Shown: positions 32,070-41,808, counted from the stretch's first letter. The stretch is 64,000 nucleotides of DNA from an uncultured Collinsella sp. (GCA_900541875.1 UQLF01000002.1:1-64000), one strand, 5' to 3'. The notes: generated by a model from the letters alone, not told the origin. Translations and numbers: made by a program.

Positions 32070-32097
32070 GGCTGGCTCTGGGTATCCAGAACCAGCC
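32070..32097 (+). terminator. Hairpin after lipoprotein gene
   Basis: Stem GGCTGGCTCTGG/CCAGAACCAGCC with one mismatch, 31 bases past the lipoprotein stop. The following sequence has only a short T-run, so this is a probable but weak terminator. Confidence 0.5.
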
Positions 32098-32149
32098 CAT
32101 TTGATGTTCGATGAGCCGAGTCGGCGTCTCTCGCAAAGGTAACTGAGAG

Positions 32150-35100
32150 CTAGTGAGGCTTATCAGAATTGACCTCATCGGCGGTGTCATTTTCGAGCGC
32201 CGTGCGGCGGGCACTGTAGGCGACGAGGCCGGCACCAGCTGCGGCGAGTGCTGCTGCGGCTGCCGTAAGAGGAGCGTTGACATCGCCCGTGCCCGCAAGC
32301 GCGCCCGCTTTTCCGGAGCGCTTGTTAGTGCCGTGGTCCTTGCCACTGCTGGAGCTGCTTCCGCCGGAGCCGCCGCCCTTGTCAGTACCGCCGCCACTCG
32401 AGCCGCCACCGCCGTCCGCCGTCATCGGTGCATCGTGAAGCCCCGTCGTATCCGCGCTGTCGCATACGCCGACCTGAACTTCTGAGCGTTCGCATGCCGC
32501 GTCGGGTACATGAAGCTCGTGCAGTACGGCACTCAGCGCCGAGTTTGCGCCCGGTCGAATTTCCTCGAGCGTTACGGGATCGAGCGCCACCAGATTACGT
32601 GCCTTCGCATACAGCGTTACGCGTTTGCCCACTTCGTCGCTCCAACTCTCGGGAATGGCGAAGCTCATGCGGAACTGTGCCGTGCAGCCTGGTGCCAGCA
32701 CGGCGTTGCCATTGTCAGCAACCAGCGGGTGCGTCGCAAAACGTGCGCCCAGCGTCTCGAGCGCGTACTTCACGTGTGCCACGTCGTTGTCCGAAGCGTC
32801 CTCGGCAAGCTCTGGATCGTAGATCGAAGCCATGCGTGCGTTCACTCCGAATCCGATAGATGCGCTGGAGAACGGCTGGTTGGAGCCCTCTCGGTACAGA
32901 TCGATCGTGCCGGCGGTCAGCAAGGTGTTGCCGTCGTTTCGCACCGTGACCATGAAGGATTCGCCTGCCGCTCCGGGCACCACCGCGCCCGAGGTGGCTA
33001 CCGCGCCCGTCGGCGTCGCGCATGCCACCAGAGGCACTTCGATGCCGTGTAGCTCTGCCTCGCTCTTCTCTGCACTCACAATGTGCGTGGCGAGCGCCGA
33101 GAGCATGCCGCCCGACGTCAAAAATGTTGTAACCTGATCGACGGGATGGTCCAGCTCACACATCACGAACGGCTCCGTGAATAGATTGCCTGCCAAGGTG
33201 CTGGCGAAGATGCGGAAGTGCTTGCCCATCTTCGCTACCGGATTGCCTTCTTCGTCGTAGGTCTGTCCCACCTTGCCATCGGTGTTCTCTACGTAGAGCA
33301 CACACCTGCCGTTGTTGCTTACGCTAAACGATGCCGGACCACAGCCTGCGGCGCCCACGGGCTGCGTTGCAAAGGCCGATGCGCCTCGCGTCCAAGTAAT
33401 ATGCTGCAGTTGCTCGTTGACGGTTGCCAAAAAGCCCGTGTGCTGCGGCCACGGCACCGCGTGGGGTACTGTGGCATCTGGCGACATAACGCCCCAACCT
33501 GCGATGGACTGGCCGATCACGGCGTACGATGCACAGCCACAACCGCCTGCAGTCTCGTATGCAACGGGCACCACCATTTTGCCGTTGATATTCTCGGGCG
33601 TGCCGAGCTCGATGCTCGACGGTGCCTGCGGAAAGCGGAGGACCTGACGGAACGTGAGACTGTCGCCCAAATCATCCGACCACAGGGTAAAGCATTCCAG
33701 TGCAACCTCGGCCTCGCTGCCGAGCGCCTTCTCTGCGGTGGTTCCGCGGCGGTGGAGGTAAGCGCCCGACAGGCGCCCGTCGACCAGCGTCTTGCCCACC
33801 GTGATGCGTGGGCACTGCAGGCAATGGTAGCCATCCTCCTGAAGGCGGCCGCGCGAGATGCTGCGCCACGACGTGTGCGATATCACGCGGGCTCCGTCGT
33901 TGCTTATGCGCAGGCGCACAACGGACAGTATGCCGGATGTGCTCGCCGTATCGAAATGGGTGTTGTCGCCGGCGGGGCGCTCGCCCGAGACCAGCAGCAC
34001 GTAGGCGTCCTGGTTTCCTCTTCCGTTCGTATATTCCACCACGGCGAAGTCGTAATCGTATACGCTGTCGCGCTCCACGTCGTTCTCGCCAAACCCAAGG
34101 GGAAAGTCCACGGGCGTGGGAGCGGACCACGTGCCGTTTGCCTTTGTGTGCACCACCAGGCGCGAGCGACCATTGTCGCCGTAGCGCACCGAGGCGATAC
34201 GGAATAGGCACTCAACGCCGGCAATCATCGTTAGCTTCATGTGGGCTTCGCTGAGCACGCCGGAAAACAGCACGTTGTCGCTCGAGGGTTTTATGCCGCC
34301 ACGCTCGTCCTCCGACACGCCGGCAGAATTGGCGTTCGGGTCAGCAACGGCGTTCGTCGTCTGGCCGATATAGGCGTACTCATACATCGGCGCGGCGTTT
34401 TCGTCGTTCTCTATCAGTGCATGGACGAAATGTTCGACCTGTCCCGTGTCGTCGCTTTCTGCATCCGCCTCGAGCTCAATGCGCGTGACCGACCGGTCCC
34501 AATCGCGTACGGTAGGCGCGACATTCCTTGCAGTGGCTTTAACCTCGGCGCGCGCGAGCAGCTCGGCGTTGGTGACGATGGTGGCCGATGCGATAAATTG
34601 CGGCACGCCGCCCGCCTCAATGTTGCCGGCCGAGCCGAAGCGGGCATCCAGCGTATAAGGCGTATCTCCACCCAATGCGAGCTCAGAGCGCTGGAGCACA
34701 TACTGGCTGCCATTGTTCACCGACATATTCCACGAATCGAGGAGTGTGGGCCACGACCCCGACCAAGCCTTGGTGGTCCACTTGAACATTACGAGCTGGA
34801 GTATCACATCGACATCGACGTCTGCACCTACGCGCAGTCGCGGAAGCTGGTGTCCATCTGCCTTCTCGTACCCAATGAACAGCGTGAGGGATGCGGCGCC
34901 GCGCACGGCAGACGAAGCGACGCCTGCAACGCCGGCGCCAAAGGTGACGGCAAGCCCGATCTGGATGGTGAACGAGCCCGACGTGTTTGAATAGTCGAGC
35001 GAAATGTTTTTAAAAAACGCCGCGCCGCTGCCGTGCGTGTGGGCACCCACGGCGAGCGCCAGCTTCGCCAGCACCCAGGGGTTGACGTTTAGGAAAAACG

Positions 35101-36517
35101 GCACCGGTCCTAGGGTAAACTGCTCAGTCCAATTGAGGTCGGTTCTTACCTGGAAGAGGGCCTTAATATTGCCGTATGCGGGGTCGTTGTTGTTACCCCA
35201 GGTTTTGCCCACCCAATCGTAGGCGAGCGAGCCGTACAGCTGTGTGGCGATATCCATCGTGAACAGCGGCGCGCAATGGTGACGAAGGAGCTTGGTGTTT
35301 CTTGGATCGGTGCCCGAACCGGCACTCATGCTTTTGTACTGATTCCACTTCCCCTCCATCTCGTCGAGGTAGCGGTTTGCCTGCTTGGCGCCCGACTCAC
35401 GCGGCGATTTCTTCCAGTACTCCGGATCCGGATTGCCTGAATCGTTCATATAGCTGGCTGGTTTGTATCCTCCGCCGAACAGCACGTATCCGGCAAACGA
35501 GAAATCGAACAAAATGGGGAACGAGGGCATCCAACACGTGAACTTATTACCACCGATGCCGGGAAACGATGCGGGGAAATCAAACGGAGTGATCTCTTGG
35601 TCCATGGTGGTGGGAATGATGGTGGTCGAGCCCGATTCCGCCTTTGCGGCCGGCGCGGTGACAACGGCCATGGGGGAGGAGAGCGTGTAGGTTTTGCCCT
35701 GGTAGTCGAGGACAAAGCGTAGCTTGCATCCTTCTTCCAGAAGGATCGACGCCGCATCGAGGAACTTGTCTTCGAGCGTGAACGTCGCCAGATTATCCGC
35801 GCCCGATGCGCTAGCCTTGACTTGGCCAATCTGCGTGACGGTTTCGGATGAACTGTCCGCAGCGGGCATCACTTTATTGATATGCAACGTCGCCTGCCCG
35901 CCCTGCGGCAGATGGGCCTGCACGGTAAAAGCGTGCGTATCGGGCTGGTCGTTTGCTGCTTTGTCCGCCGGCATTGCCATAAACGTGGCGTCGGCGTACT
36001 GGATGTCCCATTCGTCGAATGTGAGCTGGCGAAAGTACGGCTCGCCATCGGAGAGCGGACGTGTGGGTGCGGTAATGGCGGTGCCGCCTTGGACACGCGA
36101 GAGGGGAATCTCGACATCGCGGTAGCCTGCCATGCTAATGGAGATGCCGCCGTTAAAGTTGTACGCGTCGAGAAGCGTCGCCTCGTCCACGTAGCCTTCC
36201 GAAAGCGGCGCGACCTCAAAGATGGCCGTGCCTTCGTCATCGGTTGTGGCGGTGAGCTGTTTGCCCGCGGCATAGCGCGACGTCAGCGTAACCTGGGCAC
36301 CCGCGATGGGCGTATTCTTGTTGGCGACGTCGACCACGACCACACCAAACATGGTGCGCGAGAGAACGAGCACCCTGAAGGGGTCTTTTTCGTCGGCATG
36401 GGCTTCGGTGGGCGCGAACGGCAATATGAAGGCGTTTGCGCTTCCCGGCACGCGAGGCAACATAATGCTCGCTAGCGAGGACGCTCCGGCAACAAGTAAC
36501 GAACGGCGATCAAGCAT
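32150..36517 (-). CDS. Large Tat-exported, wall-anchored surface protein
   Basis: This 1455-residue secreted protein starts with a twin-arginine signal (LDRRSLLVAGASSLASIMLP) and a cleavage region near residue 38. A CarboxypepD_reg-like module follows (about residues 50-140: VVDVANKNTPIAGAQVTLTS), then a very long beta-rich body. Near the C-terminus is a Gly/Ser-rich linker, then LAGTGD, a hydrophobic helix and an Arg pair, which looks like a variant sortase signal (LPXTG-type), with a further charged tail of about 14 residues. ATG 36517 has GGGAGCC upstream. A LuxR regulator gene lies directly upstream in the same direction. Function is unknown; adhesion or polymer binding is possible. Confidence 0.75.
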   Translation of the reverse strand: MLDRRSLLVAGASSLASIMLPRVPGSANAFILPFAPTEAHADEKDPFRVLVLSRTMFGVVVVDVANKNTPIAGAQVTLTSRYAAGKQLTATTDDEGTAIFEVAPLSEGYVDEATLLDAYNFNGGISISMAGYRDVEIPLSRVQGGTAITAPTRPLSDGEPYFRQLTFDEWDIQYADATFMAMPADKAANDQPDTHAFTVQAHLPQGGQATLHINKVMPAADSSSETVTQIGQVKASASGADNLATFTLEDKFLDAASILLEEGCKLRFVLDYQGKTYTLSSPMAVVTAPAAKAESGSTTIIPTTMDQEITPFDFPASFPGIGGNKFTCWMPSFPILFDFSFAGYVLFGGGYKPASYMNDSGNPDPEYWKKSPRESGAKQANRYLDEMEGKWNQYKSMSAGSGTDPRNTKLLRHHCAPLFTMDIATQLYGSLAYDWVGKTWGNNNDPAYGNIKALFQVRTDLNWTEQFTLGPVPFFLNVNPWVLAKLALAVGAHTHGSGAAFFKNISLDYSNTSGSFTIQIGLAVTFGAGVAGVASSAVRGAASLTLFIGYEKADGHQLPRLRVGADVDVDVILQLVMFKWTTKAWSGSWPTLLDSWNMSVNNGSQYVLQRSELALGGDTPYTLDARFGSAGNIEAGGVPQFIASATIVTNAELLARAEVKATARNVAPTVRDWDRSVTRIELEADAESDDTGQVEHFVHALIENDENAAPMYEYAYIGQTTNAVADPNANSAGVSEDERGGIKPSSDNVLFSGVLSEAHMKLTMIAGVECLFRIASVRYGDNGRSRLVVHTKANGTWSAPTPVDFPLGFGENDVERDSVYDYDFAVVEYTNGRGNQDAYVLLVSGERPAGDNTHFDTASTSGILSVVRLRISNDGARVISHTSWRSISRGRLQEDGYHCLQCPRITVGKTLVDGRLSGAYLHRRGTTAEKALGSEAEVALECFTLWSDDLGDSLTFRQVLRFPQAPSSIELGTPENINGKMVVPVAYETAGGCGCASYAVIGQSIAGWGVMSPDATVPHAVPWPQHTGFLATVNEQLQHITWTRGASAFATQPVGAAGCGPASFSVSNNGRCVLYVENTDGKVGQTYDEEGNPVAKMGKHFRIFASTLAGNLFTEPFVMCELDHPVDQVTTFLTSGGMLSALATHIVSAEKSEAELHGIEVPLVACATPTGAVATSGAVVPGAAGESFMVTVRNDGNTLLTAGTIDLYREGSNQPFSSASIGFGVNARMASIYDPELAEDASDNDVAHVKYALETLGARFATHPLVADNGNAVLAPGCTAQFRMSFAIPESWSDEVGKRVTLYAKARNLVALDPVTLEEIRPGANSALSAVLHELHVPDAACERSEVQVGVCDSADTTGLHDAPMTADGGGGSSGGGTDKGGGSGGSSSSSGKDHGTNKRSGKAGALAGTGDVNAPLTAAAAALAAAGAGLVAYSARRTALENDTADEVNSDKPH

Positions 36518-36672
36518 CTTTGGCTCCCATCCCGCAAACATCGGAGGAAATAATCCAATTTTGCGAGAAGGTGCCCCGTGGCGGTAGTGCCGTTCAAGGG
36601 TCAAAATGTCCAAATTGATCGAGCGAAGCGCCGGGTTCCGGAACGCGTTCGATGCGCTTGGCAGTCCGGTCG
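36518..36672. other. Intergenic region between LuxR and surface protein genes
   Basis: These 155 bases probably hold the promoter of the surface protein gene. The motif GATCGAGCGAAGCGCC and an AT-rich CCAATTTTGCGAG segment stand out, but I cannot assign boxes. Confidence 0.35.
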
Positions 36673-37677
36673 CTAACGTAACATATGCGTGACCAGCTCG
36701 GCGCGTGTGCCGATGCCAAGCTTTGCGTATACGCCGGATAGGCGGTTTTTGACGGTGCCCGGCGATACTCCCATATGGCGTGCGATTTCGGCGTTGGTCC
36801 ACCCACGACAGGCGAGCATGGCCATGGTGAATTCCGTGGTCGTTAGATCGTCGGCCACGTCCTCGCCCGAATCGGGGTTGTGGATGCGCCGCCAGCCGTA
36901 GCTGAAGCGGTACGTGATCTCGATGATGCGCGCGAAGTCGTCAGGGTATTGCGTTTTTAGGCATGCCTCGATAAGCCCCTGTAAAAGGCCGTGATGCTCG
37001 CCAATGAGTTCGATAAGGCCGTCGGGACGCGCAATGTTCCAAGCAACTCCGAAGTGCGTTTTTGCGGCGTCGATGTCCTTGAGGCTCATGCATGCCATGG
37101 AAGCTGCCAGGTGCAGGAACAGTTCCGAGATCGGATAGCTCCCCTGTTTCATGATCAGGGCGTTTTCCGCCATGCCCAGACTGCGGCCATATTCGCCGCG
37201 CAGGTACAGGGCATGCGCCATCACGTAGCTGGCGAACAGGCGCAGGCCTTCGGGCAGATGCGCCGCAAGCGGATAAAACTCTTCGGCAGAATACGGGGAA
37301 GACAAGTGCAGCAGGACGCTTGCGGCCGAGGCGAACAGGATATGCGTGGCGTGGACGGCGGGTGATTCCTCGTCAGTTGGCGTATCAAGGATGCCCGCAA
37401 GACAACGGCGGGCGTCGGCGATACGGTTGAGCGACAGACTGGCGTATCCGCAGATAAAGCATGCGGAATAGCGCAGTGCGGAATCGGTGGCGTCAAGATA
37501 GGGGCGCGCCGTCTTGGCAGCGAGGGCGGCCTGTCCGCGAAAGTACAGCGCTTCTGCCGTGGCGATGGTGCGTGAATCGGGGTCGGAAATGCCTGCAACC
37601 GCAGCGTCAATCTGCCCCGGCACAAAGGCAGTGCACATCAACGGCATGGGAACGCATGGGTAGCCATCGCAGTCCAT
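36673..37677 (-). CDS. LuxR-family transcriptional regulator
   Basis: This 334-residue protein ends in a LuxR/FixJ-type helix-turn-helix at about residues 275-330 (LTTTEFTMAMLACRGWTNAE, then GVSPGTVKNRLSGVYAKLGI). The preceding 230 residues look like helical repeats (TPR-like) with no receiver or autoinducer domain, as in many Coriobacteriia LuxR proteins. ATG 37677 has TGGGAG upstream. Located 155 bases upstream of the large surface protein gene and co-directional, it is a candidate controller of that gene. Confidence 0.9.
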   Translation of the reverse strand: MDCDGYPCVPMPLMCTAFVPGQIDAAVAGISDPDSRTIATAEALYFRGQAALAAKTARPYLDATDSALRYSACFICGYASLSLNRIADARRCLAGILDTPTDEESPAVHATHILFASAASVLLHLSSPYSAEEFYPLAAHLPEGLRLFASYVMAHALYLRGEYGRSLGMAENALIMKQGSYPISELFLHLAASMACMSLKDIDAAKTHFGVAWNIARPDGLIELIGEHHGLLQGLIEACLKTQYPDDFARIIEITYRFSYGWRRIHNPDSGEDVADDLTTTEFTMAMLACRGWTNAEIARHMGVSPGTVKNRLSGVYAKLGIGTRAELVTHMLR

Positions 37678-37745
37678 CTTCCATCTCCCAACAGCTGGCA
37701 ACAATAGCAGCAATTGTACTCCTGTTGCTCGGGACCCCTTTCGTT

Positions 37746-38897
37746 TTACTGTTCGGTTAACGCTGCGGATCGTTTTGGAAGGCTTACGAGCATGGTGGTC
37801 CCGTTCTCGGAACTTGCTTCGACCTCTACCGTGCCACCGTGAAGCGCTGCAATCTCCCAAACAAGCGCTAGTCCGAGTCCTGCGCCGCCGTATGCCCTGC
37901 TGCGGGATTTGTCTAGACGAAAGAACGGCTGGAAGATGCTCTCTCGGTACTGCTTGGGTATTCCCGGGCCCTGGTTCTCGACTCGCAAGAACACGTGGCT
38001 GTCGTTGTCGCGGATGGAGACGTTGACAGTCGAGCCGGGGTGGCTGTAACGGATGGCATTTTCGACCAGGTTAAACACCAGCCGATAGAGGAGCGTGTCG
38101 CTCCCGATTACTAAAGCGTCTCCAGCACAATTGAGGGCTATGCCCTTATTTTCGGCAAGTGGCGCAAGGTCGGTGAGGACCTCTTCGGACAAGGGACCAA
38201 GTTCCACATCGTCCTCGCAAGGAACGCTGCGGAGCTCGCTCATCTCGAGCAATACCTTGGTCATTCGAGACATGCGCTCGGTTTGTTCTTGTAGCAGGCC
38301 GAGCAGCTCGGCTGTTTCGGGTTGCAAACCGGAGTGCTCGGAGATGAATAGTTCAATCTGTGCTTGCATAAGGGCGAGCGGGGTGCGCAGCTCGTGTGCG
38401 GCGTTGCCGGTAAACTGACGCTGTGCAGAGAACCCCTCGCCAAGACGGGAGATCATGTCGTTGAAAGAGGCGCTGCATCGTTGTAGCTCGGTGGGCACAT
38501 CTTCACTGAGTCTGATTTCGCTTAGGTTGTCAGGCTGCACACGCTCAACCTGGGCTGCAAAAGCCCGTAGCGGTTTGAGCGCACGACCGCTCACAAAGTA
38601 TGCCAGCGCGCCGCCAAGGAGTGTGACTCCAGCCGTGATGTACCAGGCTGTCGTGCCAAAAGACTCCTGTGCGTCGTTTACGACGATTGTGACCTTGTCA
38701 TCGAGGGCCGTTTTCGTTGGGTCGAACACCTGGGGCGAATCCGCGCCGGCAGCGTTAAAGGCCGAGATGTCACTGCCGATGGCATCCATATAGCGCATGC
38801 CCGTATAGCCGACCAGGCAGTTCGTCAGCACGCACGCCGCACACGTGAGCAGTGCCGTCATGATCGTTATGCGCCATTGCAGTGAAAGCCTTTTCAT
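37746..38897 (-). CDS. Sensor histidine kinase
   Basis: This 383-residue membrane kinase has TM1 at about residues 12-32, a short extracytoplasmic loop, TM2 at about residues 80-100, HAMP, and HisKA with the phospho-acceptor His in GNAAHELRTPLALM near residue 167. The HATPase_c domain has NAIRYSHPGSTV, ENQGPGIP and GGAGLGLALVWEI. The start overlaps the response regulator stop by the ATGA arrangement. The sensed signal is unknown. The pair is divergent from a redox relay (CD1871A, NapH-like, TlpA), so oxidative or thiol stress is a reasonable guess. Confidence 0.93.
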   Translation of the reverse strand: MKRLSLQWRITIMTALLTCAACVLTNCLVGYTGMRYMDAIGSDISAFNAAGADSPQVFDPTKTALDDKVTIVVNDAQESFGTTAWYITAGVTLLGGALAYFVSGRALKPLRAFAAQVERVQPDNLSEIRLSEDVPTELQRCSASFNDMISRLGEGFSAQRQFTGNAAHELRTPLALMQAQIELFISEHSGLQPETAELLGLLQEQTERMSRMTKVLLEMSELRSVPCEDDVELGPLSEEVLTDLAPLAENKGIALNCAGDALVIGSDTLLYRLVFNLVENAIRYSHPGSTVNVSIRDNDSHVFLRVENQGPGIPKQYRESIFQPFFRLDKSRSRAYGGAGLGLALVWEIAALHGGTVEVEASSENGTTMLVSLPKRSAALTEQ

Positions 38898-39568
38898 TCG
38901 CTATCCTCCATAACGTAGCCCTCTCCAATCCGATTGCGAATCGGGTCGTATCCCAAAGCGCTGCGTAGCTTTTTGCGGAGTGACGAGATGTGAACGCGGG
39001 TTGCGTTGCTAAAGCTGTTCACGCTGCTATCCCAAACGTGCTCGATAAGCTCCTCCTGGCTTACCGGTCGCCCCTGATTAAGCATCAGGTATTCCAAGAT
39101 TCCCGTTTCCTTGCGCGTAAGAGATAAAGCCTCGCTGTCCACGGAAGCGATGCGCGCCTTGGTGTCAAAGCGGAGCTTTCCGCAGGTTAATACTATGTCG
39201 CTTTGTGCGAAGCGCCTGAGGGTAAGGCTGCGGATCCTTGCCGCAAGTTCGTCCAGATGAAACGGCTTGGTAAGGTAATCGTTGGCGCCGGCATCGAGTC
39301 CGTCGACTTTATCGGATACTTCGCCACGCGCGGACAGAATTAGCACCTTGGTCTCGCAGTCGGTTTTCCTAAGTTCCCTGAGCACAGTCATGCCGTCGAT
39401 ACGGGGAAGGTTGAGGTCGAGTACCACGAGGTCGAAGGCCTCAACGTCCAGTAGGTCGAGCGCCTCCTGTCCGTCGTGACAGCAGTCGACGCTGTACGCC
39501 AGGTTTCGCAAGCTGCGCGCGATTGCATCGCACAGTGCTCGCTCGTCTTCGACGATCAAAATACGCAT
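38894..39568 (-). CDS. OmpR/PhoB-family response regulator
   Basis: This 224-residue response regulator has a receiver domain at residues 1-115 with acidic pocket IVEDERA, phospho-acceptor Asp in DLVVLDLNLPRIDG near residue 51 and Lys in NDYLTKPFHLDELA, followed by a C-terminal winged helix (RKETGILEYLMLNQGRPVSQ, then RVHISSLRKKLRSALGYDPI). ATG 39568 has AAGGAG upstream; the open frame extends 6 codons further. It is the first gene of the two-component operon and divergent from the redox gene set starting at 39659. Confidence 0.95.
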   Translation of the reverse strand: MRILIVEDERALCDAIARSLRNLAYSVDCCHDGQEALDLLDVEAFDLVVLDLNLPRIDGMTVLRELRKTDCETKVLILSARGEVSDKVDGLDAGANDYLTKPFHLDELAARIRSLTLRRFAQSDIVLTCGKLRFDTKARIASVDSEALSLTRKETGILEYLMLNQGRPVSQEELIEHVWDSSVNSFSNATRVHISSLRKKLRSALGYDPIRNRIGEGYVMEDSE

Positions 39569-39658
39569 AACAGTCTCCTTGCACATTCCAAATCGCGCTT
39601 AACACGGATTTTATAGTCGATATGGTCCAATGGTCGCGTAACGAAAGGAGTGGTCAGG

Positions 39659-39805
39659 TTGTTCAAAGCGGTAAAACCCGTGGTACAGGTCGCTTTGTTG
39701 ATCGTCGGAATTGCCATGGTGTGCTTTGGCGTTATGCGTGGCGAGGCGGATGCCGTGCTGGCCAAAGCGATTAGGCTGTGCTTGGAGTGTATCGGAATTG
39801 GATAA
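39659..39805 (+). CDS. CD1871A family CXXC motif protein
   Basis: A 48-residue membrane peptide, too short to stand out by length, is encoded just after AAAGGAG with a TTG start at 39659. It has one hydrophobic helix (VVQVALLIVGIAMVCFGVM), then an acidic stretch RGEADAVLAKAI, and ends LCLECIGIG with a CXXC motif. This matches the CD1871A family of short CXXC proteins found beside NapH-like ferredoxins and TlpA-like lipoproteins in anaerobes. Its stop overlaps the start of the next gene, so they are translationally coupled. A likely role is thiol relay across the membrane. Confidence 0.82.
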   Translation: MFKAVKPVVQVALLIVGIAMVCFGVMRGEADAVLAKAIRLCLECIGIG

Positions 39806-40700
39806 AAGAGAAAACACTGCGTCGCATGTTTTGGCTCGATTTCGCGGATTCATTCAGGCGGCGGCGACGCTCATCACCAACATTCACCTGCCAAACTTTG
39901 CCAAAGGCGGCATCTATCAGGGCGCGGGAAAAACAGTCTGCGTACCTGGACTTAATTGCTATTCGTGCCCCGCGGCAACGGGTGCGTGCCCCATCGGGTC
40001 GTTCCAGTCGGTGGTAGGTTCATCCAAGTTCAACTTTTCTTACTATGTTACCGGTACGCTCATTTTGCTCGGTGTGCTGATGGGACGCTTTGTATGCGGC
40101 TTTCTGTGCCCGTTTGGCTGGCTGCAGGAGCTGCTTCATAAGATTCCCGGCAAAAAGCTTTCCACGAAAAAGCTTAAGCCGCTCACGTACATCAAATACG
40201 TTGTGCTGCTGTTTGCCGTGGTGCTGCTGCCCGTCTTGGTGGTTAACGACGTGGGCATGGGCGACCCATTCTTTTGCAAGTACATCTGTCCGCAGGGTGT
40301 GCTCGAGGGCGCCATTCCGCTGGCAATTGCCAACGCCGGCATTCGATCTGTGCTGGGGCAGCTCTTTACCTGGAAACTTGCCGTTCTCATTGCCGTGGTA
40401 GTGCTGAGCGTTTTGTTCTACCGCCCTTTCTGCAAATGGATTTGTCCACTCGGCGCATTCTATGCGCTCATGAATAGGGTGTCCTTGTTGGGGATTCAGG
40501 TTGACGCGTGCAAATGCGTCTCGTGCGGCAAGTGTTCAAGGGTTTGTCAGATGGACGTTGATGTTGTCCGCTCGCCCAATCACGCCGAATGTATCCGGTG
40601 CGGAAAGTGCATCGGGGCCTGTCCCGTCGACGCCATCAGCTATCGCTATGGCCTGGATGTGTCGGCGGAAAAGCTCCCCTTGACCGCCGATAAAAAGTAA
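39798..40700 (+). CDS. NapH/MauN-like membrane 4Fe-4S ferredoxin protein
   Basis: This 300-residue membrane iron-sulfur protein has several TM segments with Cys clusters CYSCPAATGACP, CGFLCPFGW, CKYICPQG and CKWICPLG at their ends, then two 4Fe-4S motifs at the C-terminus: CKCVSCGKCSRVC and CIRCGKCIGACP. Proteins of this type pass electrons through the membrane. TTG 39798 overlaps the CD1871A stop (ATTGGATAA) and follows GGAG, so it is preferred to later starts. Together with CD1871A and TlpA it probably reduces an extracytoplasmic thiol protein. Confidence 0.9.
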   Translation: MDKRENTASHVLARFRGFIQAAATLITNIHLPNFAKGGIYQGAGKTVCVPGLNCYSCPAATGACPIGSFQSVVGSSKFNFSYYVTGTLILLGVLMGRFVCGFLCPFGWLQELLHKIPGKKLSTKKLKPLTYIKYVVLLFAVVLLPVLVVNDVGMGDPFFCKYICPQGVLEGAIPLAIANAGIRSVLGQLFTWKLAVLIAVVVLSVLFYRPFCKWICPLGAFYALMNRVSLLGIQVDACKCVSCGKCSRVCQMDVDVVRSPNHAECIRCGKCIGACPVDAISYRYGLDVSAEKLPLTADKK

Positions 40701-40729
40701 ACAAGCTTCGACAAAACGGAGGAATGACC

Positions 40730-41701
40730 ATGAAGCTTTCTAAGATTGCGGCCCTGTTTATGGTGCCGGTATTGGCCTTGTGCCTTGTGGCGTGCTCGGC
40801 ACCTGGTGGCAATGCGAGCGAATCTGCGGGCTCCGATTCTAAGATCGCAGAACTCACTGCGCAGAAGCCGGCCGATGCCGATGAGGCCGCCGAGCTGTAT
40901 GCGAAGCTCATGCAGAAGGAGAACGAGATCTTTTCGAGTGATAACGCGCTGTGGGAAAAGGTATTCAATGCGGCAAATAAAGACTCGGCAATGATTGAGG
41001 ATGGCAGCAATTACGGCGATTTCCTGCTCAAGACCATCGATGGTGCCAAGGATGAGTTCACGGCGGATGAGCTTAAGACGCTCAAGGCCGGTGCACAGCA
41101 GATCAAGGAGATCGAGGACAAGCTCGAGAGCTTGGAGAAGGAGTTCCCCGGCTGTGGAAGCACGCCGAGCGCAGGCGAGAGCGTTGACGCTTCGGCCGCT
41201 GGCATGACGGCTGGTGCCAATGGTTCGAGCGAGGCGACGAAGTTCCCCAGCTTTACGGGCAAAGACCTGGATGGCAACGACGTGAGCAGCGACGAGTTGT
41301 TCTCTAAGAACAAGGTCACCGTCATGAACTTCTGGTTCACCACTTGCAAGCCGTGCGTGGGTGAGTTGGGCGACCTTGAGGACCTGAATAAGGAGCTTGC
41401 CAAGAAGGGCGGCCAGGTCGTGGGCGTCAATTCCTTTACGCTCGATGGCAACAAGGGCGAGATTGCAGATGCCAAGGACGTGTTGAGCAAGAAGGGCGTG
41501 ACATATAAGAACATCTGGTTCAAGTCGGATAGCGAGGCCGGTAAGTTTACGTCAAATTTGTTCTCGTTCCCGACAACGTATGTCATCGATCAGAATGGCA
41601 ACATCGTAGGGGAGCCCATCGTGGGAGCCATCAGCTCCGCCGAGCAGCGCGCAGCACTCAACAAACTTATCGACCAGGCGATTGCGAATAGCGAGCAGTA
41701 A
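40730..41701 (+). CDS. TlpA-like thioredoxin lipoprotein
   Basis: This 323-residue exported protein has a lipoprotein signal (KLSKIAALFMVPVLALCLVA followed by CSAPGG), a helical acidic region at about residues 30-140, and a thioredoxin/TlpA domain at about residues 165-315 with active site CKPC in NFWFTTCKPCVGELGD. GGAGG precedes the ATG at 40730; the ATG at 40724 is too close to it. Encoded 29 bases after the NapH-like gene, it is the expected extracellular acceptor of electrons, for disulfide reduction or oxidative-stress defence. Confidence 0.93.
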   Translation: MKLSKIAALFMVPVLALCLVACSAPGGNASESAGSDSKIAELTAQKPADADEAAELYAKLMQKENEIFSSDNALWEKVFNAANKDSAMIEDGSNYGDFLLKTIDGAKDEFTADELKTLKAGAQQIKEIEDKLESLEKEFPGCGSTPSAGESVDASAAGMTAGANGSSEATKFPSFTGKDLDGNDVSSDELFSKNKVTVMNFWFTTCKPCVGELGDLEDLNKELAKKGGQVVGVNSFTLDGNKGEIADAKDVLSKKGVTYKNIWFKSDSEAGKFTSNLFSFPTTYVIDQNGNIVGEPIVGAISSAEQRAALNKLIDQAIANSEQ

Positions 41702-41780
41702 AAAACACGTAAAGCATCGCGAGGATCGTGTGTCGCTGTGCGGAGTAGTCCGCTGCCTTTCAAGATAAGCTCCACCATAT

Positions 41781-41808
41781 AGAGGTCCCGCTCGGGACCT
41801 CTTCTTTT
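41781..41808 (+). terminator. Intrinsic terminator after tlpA-like gene
   Basis: The stem AGAGGTCCCG/CTCGGGACCTCT is followed by TCTTTT, standard for the + strand. It separates the redox operon from the ABC exporter. Confidence 0.8.
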
